Source: Achromobacter xylosoxidans
GTDB taxonomy: Bacteria; Pseudomonadota; Gammaproteobacteria; Burkholderiales; Burkholderiaceae_B
Length of the DNA: 64,000 nucleotides
Reading direction: 5' to 3'
Assembly: GCF_002192695.1 (NCBI RefSeq)
Contig: NZ_MTLG01000083.1
Location: 62,001 to 126,000 of the forward strand
Shown here: positions 54,856 to 63,410 of the stretch, in pieces
Numbering within the stretch: position 1 is the stretch's first letter
Layout of the letters: each line of letters opens with the position of its first letter
Made by a program: the position numbers and the translations under genes
The notes under the pieces: model-generated
The model's input: the letters and a program-made list of their open reading frames with translations, nothing else
Told to the model about the DNA's origin: nothing
Database searches by the model: none

Positions 54856-55584
54856 ATGCAAAAACGGGTCCCCGTTGCCCCTGATGCCGCCCATTGCTCC
54901 ACATGCATGCTGGGTCATGTGTGCGTGCCCGTGGGCATGGCAGCCGCGGAAGTGGAAAAGCTGGACGAACTGGTCAGGGAACGCGTGCGCCTTGAAAAAG
55001 GCAAGCCGCTCTATTCGCTGAACCACCCGCTCGACGCCGTCTACAGCGTGCGCTTCGGCAGCCTCAAGACGCAGCTGGAAGACGCGACCGGCCAGATCCA
55101 GGTCACCGGCTTTCATCTGCCCGGCGAAATCGTCGGCATGGACGGCATGCTGGACGGCAAGCACGTCTCGACCGCCGTGGCGCTGGAAGATTCCGAGGTC
55201 TGTGTCATCCGCCTGGCCGACATCGACCGGGTCGCGGCCCACCTGCCCTCGCTGCAGCAGCAGTTCCGCCGCCTGATGAGCCGCGAGATCAACCGCTCGC
55301 ACCAGATGCTGGCCTCGCTGGGCTCCATGCGCTCCGAGCAGCGCCTGGCCGCGTTCCTGCTGAACCTGTCGCAGCGCTACGCGTCGCTGGGCTATTCCTC
55401 CACCGAATTCGTGCTGCGCATGAGCCGCGAGGAAATCGGCAACTATCTCGGCCTGACCTTGGAAACGGTCAGCCGGCTGTTCTCGCGCTTCGCGCGCGAC
55501 GGCCTCATCAAGATCAACCAGCGCGAGGTCCGCATCCTGGACCTGCCCGCGCTCAAGCAGCTGCTGGGCCAAGAGAGCTGCTGA
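54856..55584 (+). CDS. fnr: FNR-type oxygen-sensing regulator
   Basis: CRP/FNR-family regulator of 242 residues. The cysteines C14, C17 and C23 (CSTCMLGHVC) plus C116 (SEVCVIRL) match the [4Fe-4S] ligands of FNR in spacing. The recognition helix LGLTLETVSRLFSRFA has the E..SR pattern that reads TTGAT. It should switch genes to anaerobic growth. The ATG at 54856 has AGAGGTC upstream; the frame is open further up but without family residues. Confidence 0.93.
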   Translation: MQKRVPVAPDAAHCSTCMLGHVCVPVGMAAAEVEKLDELVRERVRLEKGKPLYSLNHPLDAVYSVRFGSLKTQLEDATGQIQVTGFHLPGEIVGMDGMLDGKHVSTAVALEDSEVCVIRLADIDRVAAHLPSLQQQFRRLMSREINRSHQMLASLGSMRSEQRLAAFLLNLSQRYASLGYSSTEFVLRMSREEIGNYLGLTLETVSRLFSRFARDGLIKINQREVRILDLPALKQLLGQESC

Positions 55585-55598
55585 ACGCCCGCCGCGCC

Positions 55599-56783
55599 AT
55601 GCGCCGCGCGCTCATCCTTCCCTTGCTTCAGGCGCGGCCGGACCGCAGGCGCGGCCTGGCCGCGCTGTTCGCCCTGGCGGCGCTCGCGCCGCTGGCCGCG
55701 CGCGCCCAGACGCCCCTACCCGACCCTTACGACTACAGCGAAACCGCGCCCGCGCCCAAGCGCGCGGCGCCCTTGCGCTGGCAGTCCGTGGAACTGGGCA
55801 AGCCCGGCCACCGCTACAAGATGCCGGTCTACGCCAATCGCGACCTGGCCAAGGACGACCTGCGCAACATCAAGCAGGTCGTGGTCGTGATCCACGGCGT
55901 CAAGCGCGACGCCGACCGCTATTACGAATCCGTCGCCGCGCTGCTGGCGCACAACCCCGAGCGTGCGCGCGACACGCTGATCCTGGCGCCGCGCTTCTCG
56001 GGTTCGATCGATTCGGGCTTCGGCGGCATGGCGGCCTGGCGCAAGGCCAGCTGGGAAGACGGCGAAGACAGCGTGCAGGCCGCCGGACGCCCCGCGCCGG
56101 TGAGCTCGTTCCAGGTGCTCGACGACCTGCTGCGCAGCCTGGACGACCGCAAGCGCCTGGCTGCGCTGGCCGGCATCGTGCTGGCCGGCCATTCGGCCGG
56201 CGGACAACTGGTGCAGCGCTACGCCGTGCTGAACAACGTCGACGGCCCGCTGCGGCGCGACGGGCTGGCGCTGCGCTACGTCATCGCCAATCCCTCGTCC
56301 TACCTGTACCTGAGCAACGAGCGTCCGCGCCCCGACGGCAAGGGCTATGCGCCCTACGAGCGCGGCATCTGCCCCACCTACAACCAGTACAAGTACGGCC
56401 CGGACAAGCTGCCCGCCTACTCGCGCGAGACCGACGAGTCCAAGCTCTTCGTGCGCTACGCGGCGCGCGACGTCACCTATCTGCTGGGCGGCGCCGACAA
56501 CAATCCCGAAGACCGGCTGCTGGACAAGACCTGCGGCGCGGAGGCCCAGGGCGCCACCCGGCTGGCCCGCGGCACGGGCTACGCGCAATACGAACACGTG
56601 CTGGCCGCCCGCGGCGCCCGGCCCGTGGCGCTGCACCGGCGCGCCTTCGAAGTGGCCGGCATCGGCCACAACAGCAAGGGCATGTTCGGCTCGGTCTGCG
56701 GCGCGCAGGCGCTGCTGGGCGACGAGGCCCAGGCGGCCGACGGCGCCGCGCCCTGCGAAGCCATCAAGCCGCGCGGGAAGTAA
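55599..56783 (+). CDS. exported alpha/beta-hydrolase-fold protein
   Basis: Protein of 394 residues with an N-terminal signal (basic RRALILPLLQARPDRRR, hydrophobic stretch to about residue 36, ending ARA). The hydrolase core shows VVVIHGVKRDADRYY, the nucleophile elbow LAGHSAGGQLVQRYA and a late histidine in AGIGHNSKGMF. Two pairs of cysteines may form disulfides. The substrate is unknown; it may be an esterase. It follows fnr by 14 bases on the same strand, though a link in function is not evident. Confidence 0.78.
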   Translation: MRRALILPLLQARPDRRRGLAALFALAALAPLAARAQTPLPDPYDYSETAPAPKRAAPLRWQSVELGKPGHRYKMPVYANRDLAKDDLRNIKQVVVVIHGVKRDADRYYESVAALLAHNPERARDTLILAPRFSGSIDSGFGGMAAWRKASWEDGEDSVQAAGRPAPVSSFQVLDDLLRSLDDRKRLAALAGIVLAGHSAGGQLVQRYAVLNNVDGPLRRDGLALRYVIANPSSYLYLSNERPRPDGKGYAPYERGICPTYNQYKYGPDKLPAYSRETDESKLFVRYAARDVTYLLGGADNNPEDRLLDKTCGAEAQGATRLARGTGYAQYEHVLAARGARPVALHRRAFEVAGIGHNSKGMFGSVCGAQALLGDEAQAADGAAPCEAIKPRGK

Positions 56784-56945
56784 GCCGGCGCGGCCGGACC
56801 TGACAAAAAACTGAACAAGAAGCAGTATTGATACGCGTGCATTTCCGCGCGCGCAGGCGCAACATAACGCAATGCATGTTCCATGCGCGGCCCGTCCGCG
56901 ATCGCGTGCCCTGCGTCCCCCGACAAACGCACCCGAAGGATGGAT

Positions 56946-58250
56946 ATGACACAAGCGTATCTCGACATCCCCGACGCGAAGCGCCGCATCAAGGCGATCT
57001 TCGTCGGCTCCATGGGCAACCTGGTGGAGTGGTATGACTTCTATGCCTATACCGCTTTCGCGCTGTACTTCGCCCCCGCCTTCTTTCCCTCGCACGACCC
57101 CGTCGTCCAGCAATTGAACGCGGCCACGCTGTTCGCGGCCGGCTTCATCGTGCGCCCGCTGGGCGGCTGGCTGTTCGGCCACCTTGCGGACCGCCATGGG
57201 CGGCGCCTGTCGCTGATGGTGTCGGTGGGGATGATGTGCGTGGGCTCGCTGATCATTGCGGTCACGCCCACCTACGCCACCATCGGCCTGGCCGCGCCGG
57301 CCCTGCTGGCGCTGGCGCGCGTGATCGAAGGCCTGAGCCTGGGCGGCGAGTACGGCGCCAGCGCCACCTACCTGACCGAAATCGCGGACCCCGAGCATCG
57401 CGGCTTCTATTCCAGCTTCCAGTACGTGACCCTGATCGGCGGCCAGCTTTGCGCCATCCTGGTGCTGCTGCTGTTGCAGAACGTATTCCTGACCCACGAA
57501 CAGCTGGTGGAATGGGGCTGGCGCATCCCCTTCGTGATCGGCGCCATGCTTGCCATCGTCACCGCGCTGATGCGGCGCGACATGCCCGAGACGGACTCCT
57601 ACAAGGAAGCCCAGAAGGCGCCCAAGCCGCAGACCAGTTCGCTGCGCGGCCTGCTGAAGTATCCGCGCGAAGTCGCGATCGTGGTGGGCCTGACCGCGGG
57701 CGGCACCGCGGCGTTCTATACCTTCACCACCTACATGCAGACCTTCGTGCGCCAGACCTCGGGCTTCTCCGACATCGTCACGACCTACATCATCGCGGGC
57801 TCGCTGATCTTCGCGCTAATCCTGCAGCCGGTCTATGGCGCGCTGTCCGACAAGATCGGGCGCAAGCCGCTGCTGGTGTTCTTCGGCGTGGCGGGCGCGG
57901 CGCTCACGGTGCCCATCCTGATGACGCTGTCGCACACGCGCTCGCCCTTCATGGCCTTTCTGCTGATCTGCGGCGCCTGGGTGTTCACGGCCGGCTACAC
58001 CTCGATCAACGCGGTGGTGAAGGCGGAACTCTTCCCGACCAACATCCGCGCCACCGGCGTGGCCGTGCCCTACGCCGTGACGGTGTCGATCTTCGGTGGC
58101 ACGGCACCGGCCATCGCCCTGTTCTTCAAACAGCAGGGGCATGAGGAGTGGTTCTACTACTACCTCGCGAGCATCATCTTCCTGTCGCTGCTGGTGTACG
58201 CCACCATGCGCGATACCAAGCACCAGTCGGCCATGCACCAGCACGCCTGA
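56946..58250 (+). CDS. MHS-family (major facilitator) dicarboxylate-type transporter
   Basis: Twelve-helix symporter of 434 residues of the metabolite:H+ symporter family (KgtP/ProP/ShiA-like). Landmarks are GNLVEWYDFYAYTAFALYF, the loop motif GHLADRHGRR, IEGLSLGGEYGASATYLTEI and the second-half loop GALSDKIGRKP. Closest in style to alpha-ketoglutarate permeases. The ATG at 56946 has GAAGGA just upstream; an earlier ATG at 56940 lies inside that ribosome site. Confidence 0.9.
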   Translation: MTQAYLDIPDAKRRIKAIFVGSMGNLVEWYDFYAYTAFALYFAPAFFPSHDPVVQQLNAATLFAAGFIVRPLGGWLFGHLADRHGRRLSLMVSVGMMCVGSLIIAVTPTYATIGLAAPALLALARVIEGLSLGGEYGASATYLTEIADPEHRGFYSSFQYVTLIGGQLCAILVLLLLQNVFLTHEQLVEWGWRIPFVIGAMLAIVTALMRRDMPETDSYKEAQKAPKPQTSSLRGLLKYPREVAIVVGLTAGGTAAFYTFTTYMQTFVRQTSGFSDIVTTYIIAGSLIFALILQPVYGALSDKIGRKPLLVFFGVAGAALTVPILMTLSHTRSPFMAFLLICGAWVFTAGYTSINAVVKAELFPTNIRATGVAVPYAVTVSIFGGTAPAIALFFKQQGHEEWFYYYLASIIFLSLLVYATMRDTKHQSAMHQHA

Positions 58251-58275
58251 TTCCTGATCGCGCCAACTTTGTTGC

Positions 58276-58322
58276 TTGACAGTCCCGCGGCTTCGGCTTA
58301 ATACTTAACCCTATGGTTAAGT
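58276..58322 (+). promoter_or_regulatory. promoter and ArsR operator over the start codon
   Basis: A perfect -35 TTGACA (58276-58281) is followed, after 18 bases, by -10 AATACT (58300-58305). The inverted repeat ACTTAACC-CTAT-GGTTAAGT (58303-58322) covers the -10 and the ATG at 58313. It is an obvious autorepressor site for the ArsR-type protein. Confidence 0.75.
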
Positions 58323-58765
58323 TTAAAGACGACACGCTGGACAGCATCTTTTCGGCCCTGGCCGACGGCACGCGGCGCCGGGTGCTGGCCGACCTGGAGC
58401 AAGGCGCGGCCTCGGTCAGCGAGCTGGCCCGGCCGCATGCCATGTCCCTGCCTGCTTTCATGAAGCATCTGCGCGTGCTGGAAGACGCCGGCCTGATCGC
58501 CCGCGCCAAGGACGGCCGGGTCGTGAACTGCACGCTATCGCCCGAACCCATGCGGGCGGCATCCGACTGGCTGGCCCGCTACGAGAAGTTCTGGAACGGG
58601 CAGCTGGATTCGCTGGCGCGGTACCTGTACCACGAGGAAGAGGTCCACCCATGGAAAAACGAAGCACCCGACACGAAACAGCCCCCATCGAACTCCGGCT
58701 CAAGCGGCGCTTCGACGCCCCCGTCGAACGCGTCTGGCGCGCCTGGACGGACCCGCAAGCGCTGA
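58313..58765 (+). CDS. ArsR-family transcriptional regulator
   Basis: Winged helix regulator of 150 residues: DSIFSALADGTRRRVLADLE, then VSELARPHAMSLPAFMKHLR with VLEDAGLIARAKDGR as wing. It lacks clear metal-binding cysteines and belongs to the branch paired with AHSA1/SRPBCC proteins. The start lies within the operator and has no ribosome site; the expected transcription start is about one base before the ATG, so it may be translated as a leaderless message. Its last 38 codons overlap the next gene. Confidence 0.88.
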   Translation: MVKFKDDTLDSIFSALADGTRRRVLADLEQGAASVSELARPHAMSLPAFMKHLRVLEDAGLIARAKDGRVVNCTLSPEPMRAASDWLARYEKFWNGQLDSLARYLYHEEEVHPWKNEAPDTKQPPSNSGSSGASTPPSNASGAPGRTRKR

Positions 58766-59115
58766 TGCGCTGGTTCGGTCCCGCCGAAACCCGCAAGGTG
58801 CTGCGGGCGGAAACCGACGTGCGCGTGGGCGGCGCCTACCAGGTGGGATTCGCCACCGAGGACGGGCTGGAGCATCATGCCAGCGGCCACTACCGCGAAG
58901 TCGAGCCGCAGCGTCGGCTGGTCTTCACCTGGGCCTGGCGCGACACGCCCGCGGAAGTTTCGCTGATCACGCTGGAATTCACCCCTGCCGGCGGCGGCAC
59001 CGAGCTCGCCTTCCTGCAGACCCCGTTCGTCGACCAGGCCACCCGCGACAGCCACCAGCATGGCTGGCTGGGCGCGCTGGAGCGGCTGGCGGCCCATCTG
59101 GCGAATCCGGCCTGA
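58651..59115 (+). CDS. SRPBCC/AHSA1-family protein
   Basis: Protein of 154 residues with the AHSA1 (activator of Hsp90 ATPase homologue) fold: KRRFDAPVERVWRAWTDPQA, then LMRWFGPAE, and a C-terminal helix with HGWLGALERLAAHL. Genes like this follow ArsR regulators very often. It overlaps the ArsR gene by 115 bases in another frame; GAGGAAGAGG precedes the ATG. The ligand is unknown. Confidence 0.87.
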   Translation: MEKRSTRHETAPIELRLKRRFDAPVERVWRAWTDPQALMRWFGPAETRKVLRAETDVRVGGAYQVGFATEDGLEHHASGHYREVEPQRRLVFTWAWRDTPAEVSLITLEFTPAGGGTELAFLQTPFVDQATRDSHQHGWLGALERLAAHLANPA

Positions 59116-59169
59116 AGGCCCGCCGCTCGCCCTACCCGGGCCCACGGGCCCGTTCCAAGGAGACACACG

Positions 59170-59871
59170 ATGCAGACCGATCACCCCGTCGTATCCCGAG
59201 CCCAATGGGACATCGCGCGCGAGGCGCTGCTGCGCCGCGAAAAAGAACTGACCCGAGCCCAGGACGCCCTGGCCCGCGAGCGCATGGCCCTGCCCTGGGT
59301 CAAAGTGGACAAGCCCTACCGCTTCCAGGGCGCGGCCGGACCCGTGGACCTGGCTGGACTGTTCCAGGGCAGGAGCCAGCTCATCGTCTACCACTTCATG
59401 TTCGGCCCGGACTGGGAGGAAGGTTGCGTGGGCTGCTCGTTCCTGGCCGACCACATGGACAGCGCGATCATGCACCTGCGCCAGCATGACGTAGCGGTGG
59501 TCGCCGTGTCGCGAGCCCCCTACGCCAAGCTGGAGGCCTTCAAGCGGCGCATGGGCTGGCAGTTCCCCTGGTACTCGTCCGAAGGCGGCGACTTCAATTT
59601 CGACCTGCTGGCCTCCGTGCCCAAGGCCGACGGCAGCATGGAGGAAAACTCCGGCGCCAGCGCCTTCTTCCGCGATCCGGACGGCGAAATCTTCCACACC
59701 TATTCAAGCTTCTCGCGCGGCGTGGAAAGGCTGGCCGGCGCCTACAACTATCTGGAGCTAGCGCCCCTGGGCCGCAACGAAAACGGCCCGCACTTCAACC
59801 TGGGCGACTGGGTACGCCACCATGACCGCTACGACGACGCCCGGGCGCACGCCTGCCACGCCTGCGGCTAG
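59170..59871 (+). CDS. DUF899 thioredoxin-like protein
   Basis: Protein of 233 residues of the DUF899 family, a thioredoxin-like fold. Landmarks are LPWVKVDKPYRFQGAAGPVD, LIVYHFMFGPDWEEGCVGCS (a CxxC pair) and VAVSRAPYAKLEAFKRRMGW. AAGGAGACACACG precedes the ATG. It is the third gene of the ArsR operon. The reaction is not known. Confidence 0.88.
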   Translation: MQTDHPVVSRAQWDIAREALLRREKELTRAQDALARERMALPWVKVDKPYRFQGAAGPVDLAGLFQGRSQLIVYHFMFGPDWEEGCVGCSFLADHMDSAIMHLRQHDVAVVAVSRAPYAKLEAFKRRMGWQFPWYSSEGGDFNFDLLASVPKADGSMEENSGASAFFRDPDGEIFHTYSSFSRGVERLAGAYNYLELAPLGRNENGPHFNLGDWVRHHDRYDDARAHACHACG

Positions 59872-60307
59872 GCGCAAGCCCGGCCACGCCGTCCGCATGG
59901 CCTCCGACGCGGCCATCCTGTGGCTGGCCTGCACGGCGGCCATGGCCGCGGGGTTGTGGGCGGACACGCTGCGCACGCCGGCTGCGCTGCTGGCCAGCCT
60001 GTGCGCAGCGTCCGGCGGGCTGCTGGAACAAGCTTGGCGCCATGCGGCCCTGATGCCCGCCAGCAGCGCAGCCATGCTGATTGCCGCGCTATTGCCGCTG
60101 CCGGGCGCGCCACGCATGGCCGCGCGGCTGGCCTGCGCGCTGGTGATGGGGCTGGGCATGCTGGCGGGGGCTCAATGGGGCATGGCGGCGGCGCTGGCCG
60201 CGAGCGCCGCGCCATTCGGCGGAATGGCGGCCGGCATGGCGCTGGGAATGGGCGCCGCCATGGCCGCCGCGGCGCTGATCGCAGGCGCTAGCGCCGCGCC
60301 CCGGTAA
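59822..60307 (+). CDS. hypothetical membrane protein
   Basis: Protein of up to 161 residues, rich in Ala, Met and Gly, with about four hydrophobic segments from residue 28 on. I do not recognise the family. The start at 59822 overlaps the DUF899 gene by 50 bases; an ATG at 59897 would give 136 residues and keep all helices. Neither has a clear ribosome site. The end overlaps the convergent ferredoxin gene by 20 bases. The high GC could also give such a frame by chance, but the regular helix pattern argues for a gene. Confidence 0.5.
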   Translation: MTATTTPGRTPATPAARRKPGHAVRMASDAAILWLACTAAMAAGLWADTLRTPAALLASLCAASGGLLEQAWRHAALMPASSAAMLIAALLPLPGAPRMAARLACALVMGLGMLAGAQWGMAAALAASAAPFGGMAAGMALGMGAAMAAAALIAGASAAPR

Positions 60308-60623
60308 GCGGGCGCGGCGGCGCAACGGGCGCGGCCTCGATCGGCGCGGCCAACGGCGCCTGGATTTCCAGGGCGGACTCGGCCTGCGCCACGCAGGGCA
60401 GGATCCAGCCTTCTTCCTTCTCGTCGCGCGACAGTCCCGGCCATTCGATGCGGTACGAGATCTCACCCTCCAGCAGCAGGCACATGCAGGCGCGGCAGGT
60501 GCCGTTGCGGCACGAACTGGGCAGCTTGATGCCGGCCGCCTGCGCCGCCAGCAGCACGGAGGTATCGCCCGGCGCGTCGAAGCGCAGGCCGGCGGGTTGC
60601 ACCAGAACGGGAAATACGGACAT
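60288..60623 (-). CDS. plant-type [2Fe-2S] ferredoxin
   Basis: Protein of 111 residues with the ferredoxin cluster motif CRNGTCRAC (C-x4-C-x2-C) and a fourth cysteine in WILPCVAQ. The tail after about residue 85 is Pro/Ala rich. It is similar to ferredoxins serving oxygenases or reductases. The ATG at 60623 is 15 bases downstream of the NUDIX gene stop, so they share an operon. The redox partner is not in view. Confidence 0.85.
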   Translation of the reverse strand: MSVFPVLVQPAGLRFDAPGDTSVLLAAQAAGIKLPSSCRNGTCRACMCLLLEGEISYRIEWPGLSRDEKEEGWILPCVAQAESALEIQAPLAAPIEAAPVAPPRPLTGARR

Positions 60624-60637
60624 GGCGCTGGCGGGCC

Positions 60638-61225
60638 TCAGCCCGCGTTGTCCTGCCAGTCCAGCTGCCAGGCGCCCGACAGCACGTTCTGCATCCACAG
60701 CACGCAGGTCAGCGTCTTGGCATCGGTGACTTCGCCCTTGGCGCAGGCCGCGATCAGCTCGGCGGGATCCGCGCTGATCACGTCCAGGAATTCGTCCTGG
60801 TCCAACTGGCGCGGCCCGGCGCGCAGGCCGCGGGCGAAAAAGATGTGGATGATCTCGGTGGAATAGGCGATGGCCAGGTGCAGGGCCCCCGCGTGCGCCC
60901 ACTGATCGGCGGTGTAGCCGGTTTCCTCCAGCAGCTCGCGCTTGCCGCAGGCCAGCGGATCCTCGCCCGGATCCAGCTTGCCTGCGGGAAACTCGGTCAT
61001 CACGCGTCCGATGGGATAGCGGAACTGGCGTTCCAGCAAGACCCGGCCATCGTCCAGCAAGGGGATCACCACCACCGCGCCCGGATGCACCACGTACTCG
61101 CGCGTGGCCGTGTTGCCGTTGGGCAGGCTGACCGTGTCGCGGCGGATCTTCAGGAAGGCGCCGTTGTATGGCGCCTCGCTGGCGACGAGCTTTTCTTCAA
61201 GGTGGGAATCGGGCTTGCGGGTCAT
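60638..61225 (-). CDS. NUDIX hydrolase (ADP-ribose pyrophosphatase type)
   Basis: NUDIX enzyme of 195 residues. The box reads G-x5-E-x7-REUxEExGU across GKLDPGEDPLACGKRELLEE and the TGY that follows. The N-terminal part (EKLVASEAPYNGAFLKIRRD) is typical of ADP-ribose pyrophosphatases, which clean up ADP-ribose. It is upstream of the ferredoxin gene on the same strand. Confidence 0.9.
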   Translation of the reverse strand: MTRKPDSHLEEKLVASEAPYNGAFLKIRRDTVSLPNGNTATREYVVHPGAVVVIPLLDDGRVLLERQFRYPIGRVMTEFPAGKLDPGEDPLACGKRELLEETGYTADQWAHAGALHLAIAYSTEIIHIFFARGLRAGPRQLDQDEFLDVISADPAELIAACAKGEVTDAKTLTCVLWMQNVLSGAWQLDWQDNAG

Positions 61226-61318
61226 GGCGGGTCGGATATCTCAAGGGGCGCGCGGATGACGGCCAGTCCGCGCGGGCAGCACGAGCTTACCATCGCCTCC
61301 CGCCTTCCCCGATGACGC

Positions 61319-62338
61319 CTACTCCGCGACGCGGATGACGAGCTTGCCGAAGTGCCGGCCCGACGCCAGGTGCTCGAACGCCGCGCGCGCTTCGGCAAAT
61401 GAGTAGACGCGGTCGATGACCGGCGCGATGCGCGCCACGTCGACGAAGCGCGCCACGTCCTCGAGCATCTTGCGGCTGCCGACGAAGATGCCTTCCAGCC
61501 GCTTGACGCCCGCGATCAGGGCCAGGGGCGCGACCGGCACGGCCGCGAAACCGCTGACGCCGCCAATGACCGCAATGGTGCCTCCCATGCGCGCGGCCGC
61601 CACGGAACGCTCCAGCGTGCCTTCGCCGCCGACTTCCACCACCACGTGGGCGCCCTCGCCGCCGGTCAGGCGCAGCACTTCGTCCTGCCACTGCGGCGTT
61701 TCGCGGTAGTTGATCGTCAGGTCCGCGCCCAGTTCCCGCGCGCGAGCCAACTTGTCGGCGCTGGACGAGGTGATGATGGTACGCATGCCGGCTGCCTTGG
61801 CCAGTTGCAGGCCCCAGATGGAAACCCCGCCCGTGCCCAGGAACAAGGCCGTCTGGCCTGCCTTGGCGCGTCCGGCGACGAACAGCGCGTTCCATGCGGT
61901 GACAGCCGCGCAAGGCAGGGTCGCGGCCTGCTCGTCGCTCAGGGAAGCCGGGGTGGCGACCAGGGCATGCTCGGCAAAGATGCTTTCGGTTGACAGCAGG
62001 CCGTCGGTGGCGGCGCCCGGCGCCAGCGCCACCGTGGCGGGCGTGGGCTCGCCATCGATCCAGTCCGGCATGAAGGCGCCCATGACGCGGTCGCCGATCT
62101 TGAAGCGGGTCACATCCGAACCCACCTCGATCACCTCGCCCGCGGCGTCGGAGGCGGGTATGACCGGATCGCCCGAACCCTTCAGATATTCGCCGCGCGC
62201 CACCATCAGGTCGCGATAGTTCAGCGACACGGCCTTGATGCGCACGCGCAGCTCCAAGGGACCCAGGCTGCGCGGCTGACGCGTGACGCGTTCCAGTGAA
62301 GCGATGTCCCGGCCGCTGGTGACGGTGTATGCCTGCAT
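61319..62338 (-). CDS. MDR-family NAD(P)-dependent oxidoreductase
   Basis: Medium-chain dehydrogenase/reductase of 339 residues. VSLNYRDLMVARG and IPASDAAGEVIEVG are of the quinone-oxidoreductase-like (zinc-independent) type; the cofactor motif is ALFLGTGGVSIWGLQLAKAA. The usual catalytic zinc cysteine is replaced in NYRD. CAGGAG precedes the ATG at 62338. It is divergent from a LysR gene, its likely regulator. The substrate is unknown. Confidence 0.88.
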   Translation of the reverse strand: MQAYTVTSGRDIASLERVTRQPRSLGPLELRVRIKAVSLNYRDLMVARGEYLKGSGDPVIPASDAAGEVIEVGSDVTRFKIGDRVMGAFMPDWIDGEPTPATVALAPGAATDGLLSTESIFAEHALVATPASLSDEQAATLPCAAVTAWNALFVAGRAKAGQTALFLGTGGVSIWGLQLAKAAGMRTIITSSSADKLARARELGADLTINYRETPQWQDEVLRLTGGEGAHVVVEVGGEGTLERSVAAARMGGTIAVIGGVSGFAAVPVAPLALIAGVKRLEGIFVGSRKMLEDVARFVDVARIAPVIDRVYSFAEARAAFEHLASGRHFGKLVIRVAE

Positions 62339-62405
62339 GTTGTTTCTCCTGTATCGATTCAAGAAAGACCGCTACCCGTGGCGGCCAACTACCGATAAGA
62401 TATAT

Positions 62406-62465
62406 GGGAACCAATTTCCCTAGTGGCGAATATTTTTCATTTCATTGAATCCCACCAGGAATCAA
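62406..62465. promoter_or_regulatory. two inverted repeats between MDR and lysR genes
   Basis: GGGAA-CCAAT-TTCCC (62406-62420) is a perfect inverted repeat. TTGAATCC-CACCA-GGAATCAA (62445-62465) has one mismatch per arm pair. Both lie in the AT-rich 143-base divergent gap and are candidate LysR sites. Confidence 0.4.
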
Positions 62466-62481
62466 TAAACGCAGGGAGTCC

Positions 62482-63405
62482 ATGATGGCTACGGCGATCA
62501 CCTATGACCGGCTGAGCGGCATCGAAGTCTTTGTGCAGGCCGTGGAGGCCGGCAGCTTCGCGCTGGCCGCGGAACGCCTGAACCTCACGCGCTCGGCGGT
62601 GGGCAAGTCCATCGCGCGGCTGGAGGCGCGGCTGGGCGCCAGGCTGTTCCATCGCACCACCCGCCAGCAAAGCCTGACCGACGATGGCCAGGCCTACTAC
62701 GACCGCTGCGTGCGTGCGCTGGCCGAACTGCAGACCGCCGAGGCCGAACTCGACAGCGGCCGCCGCGAGCCCCAGGGACGCTTGCGGGTCAGCGCGCCGC
62801 TGGTGTTCGGCCGCCATTGCGTCGCGCCCGTGCTGCGCGAACTGGCACAGCAGCATCCGCAGCTGCAAGTCGAGATTTCATTCAACGACCGGGTGGTCGA
62901 TCTGATCGAGGAAGGCTACGACCTGGGCATCCGCGTGGGCGAGCTGCCCGACAGCGCCAGCCTGGCCGCCCGCCGGCTGGGCATGCAGACCATGGGCATC
63001 GGGGCCTCCCCGGCGTACATCCAGTCGCATGGCCGCCCAGTCACCGTGGATGAATTGCAGCGGCATGCCGCCATCGTCTACACGCGCAACGGCGTGGACA
63101 AGGCCTGGGCGCTGCACGGGCCGGACGGCCAGGTGCTGCAGCTGCGTCCGCGCGCGAGCCTGCGCGTGGACGATCTGCAAGCCATCGCGGATGCCGCCAT
63201 CGCCGGCGCGGGACTCGCCTGGCTGCCCTGCTGGATGCTGACGCACTATGTGCGCACCGGCGAGCTGGACGTGCTGATGCACGGCGACCGCCTGGCCGCG
63301 CAAGAAGTGCACGCGGTCTGGCCGCAGGCGCGCTACCTGCCGTCCAAGACGCGCGCCGCCATCGACGCGCTGGCGGCGCGGGTGCCGGCGATGCTGGCCG
63401 CCTGA
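62482..63405 (+). CDS. LysR-family transcriptional regulator
   Basis: LysR regulator of 307 residues. The helix-turn-helix is in GIEVFVQAVEAGSFALAAER, then LTRSAVGKSIARLEARLGAR and FHRTTRQQSLT. The effector domain resembles the CrgA/DsdC-like group controlling a divergent reductase. AGGGAGTCC precedes the ATG at 62482. The adjacent MDR gene is the probable target. Confidence 0.9.
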   Translation: MMATAITYDRLSGIEVFVQAVEAGSFALAAERLNLTRSAVGKSIARLEARLGARLFHRTTRQQSLTDDGQAYYDRCVRALAELQTAEAELDSGRREPQGRLRVSAPLVFGRHCVAPVLRELAQQHPQLQVEISFNDRVVDLIEEGYDLGIRVGELPDSASLAARRLGMQTMGIGASPAYIQSHGRPVTVDELQRHAAIVYTRNGVDKAWALHGPDGQVLQLRPRASLRVDDLQAIADAAIAGAGLAWLPCWMLTHYVRTGELDVLMHGDRLAAQEVHAVWPQARYLPSKTRAAIDALAARVPAMLAA

Positions 63406-63410
63406 ACGGC

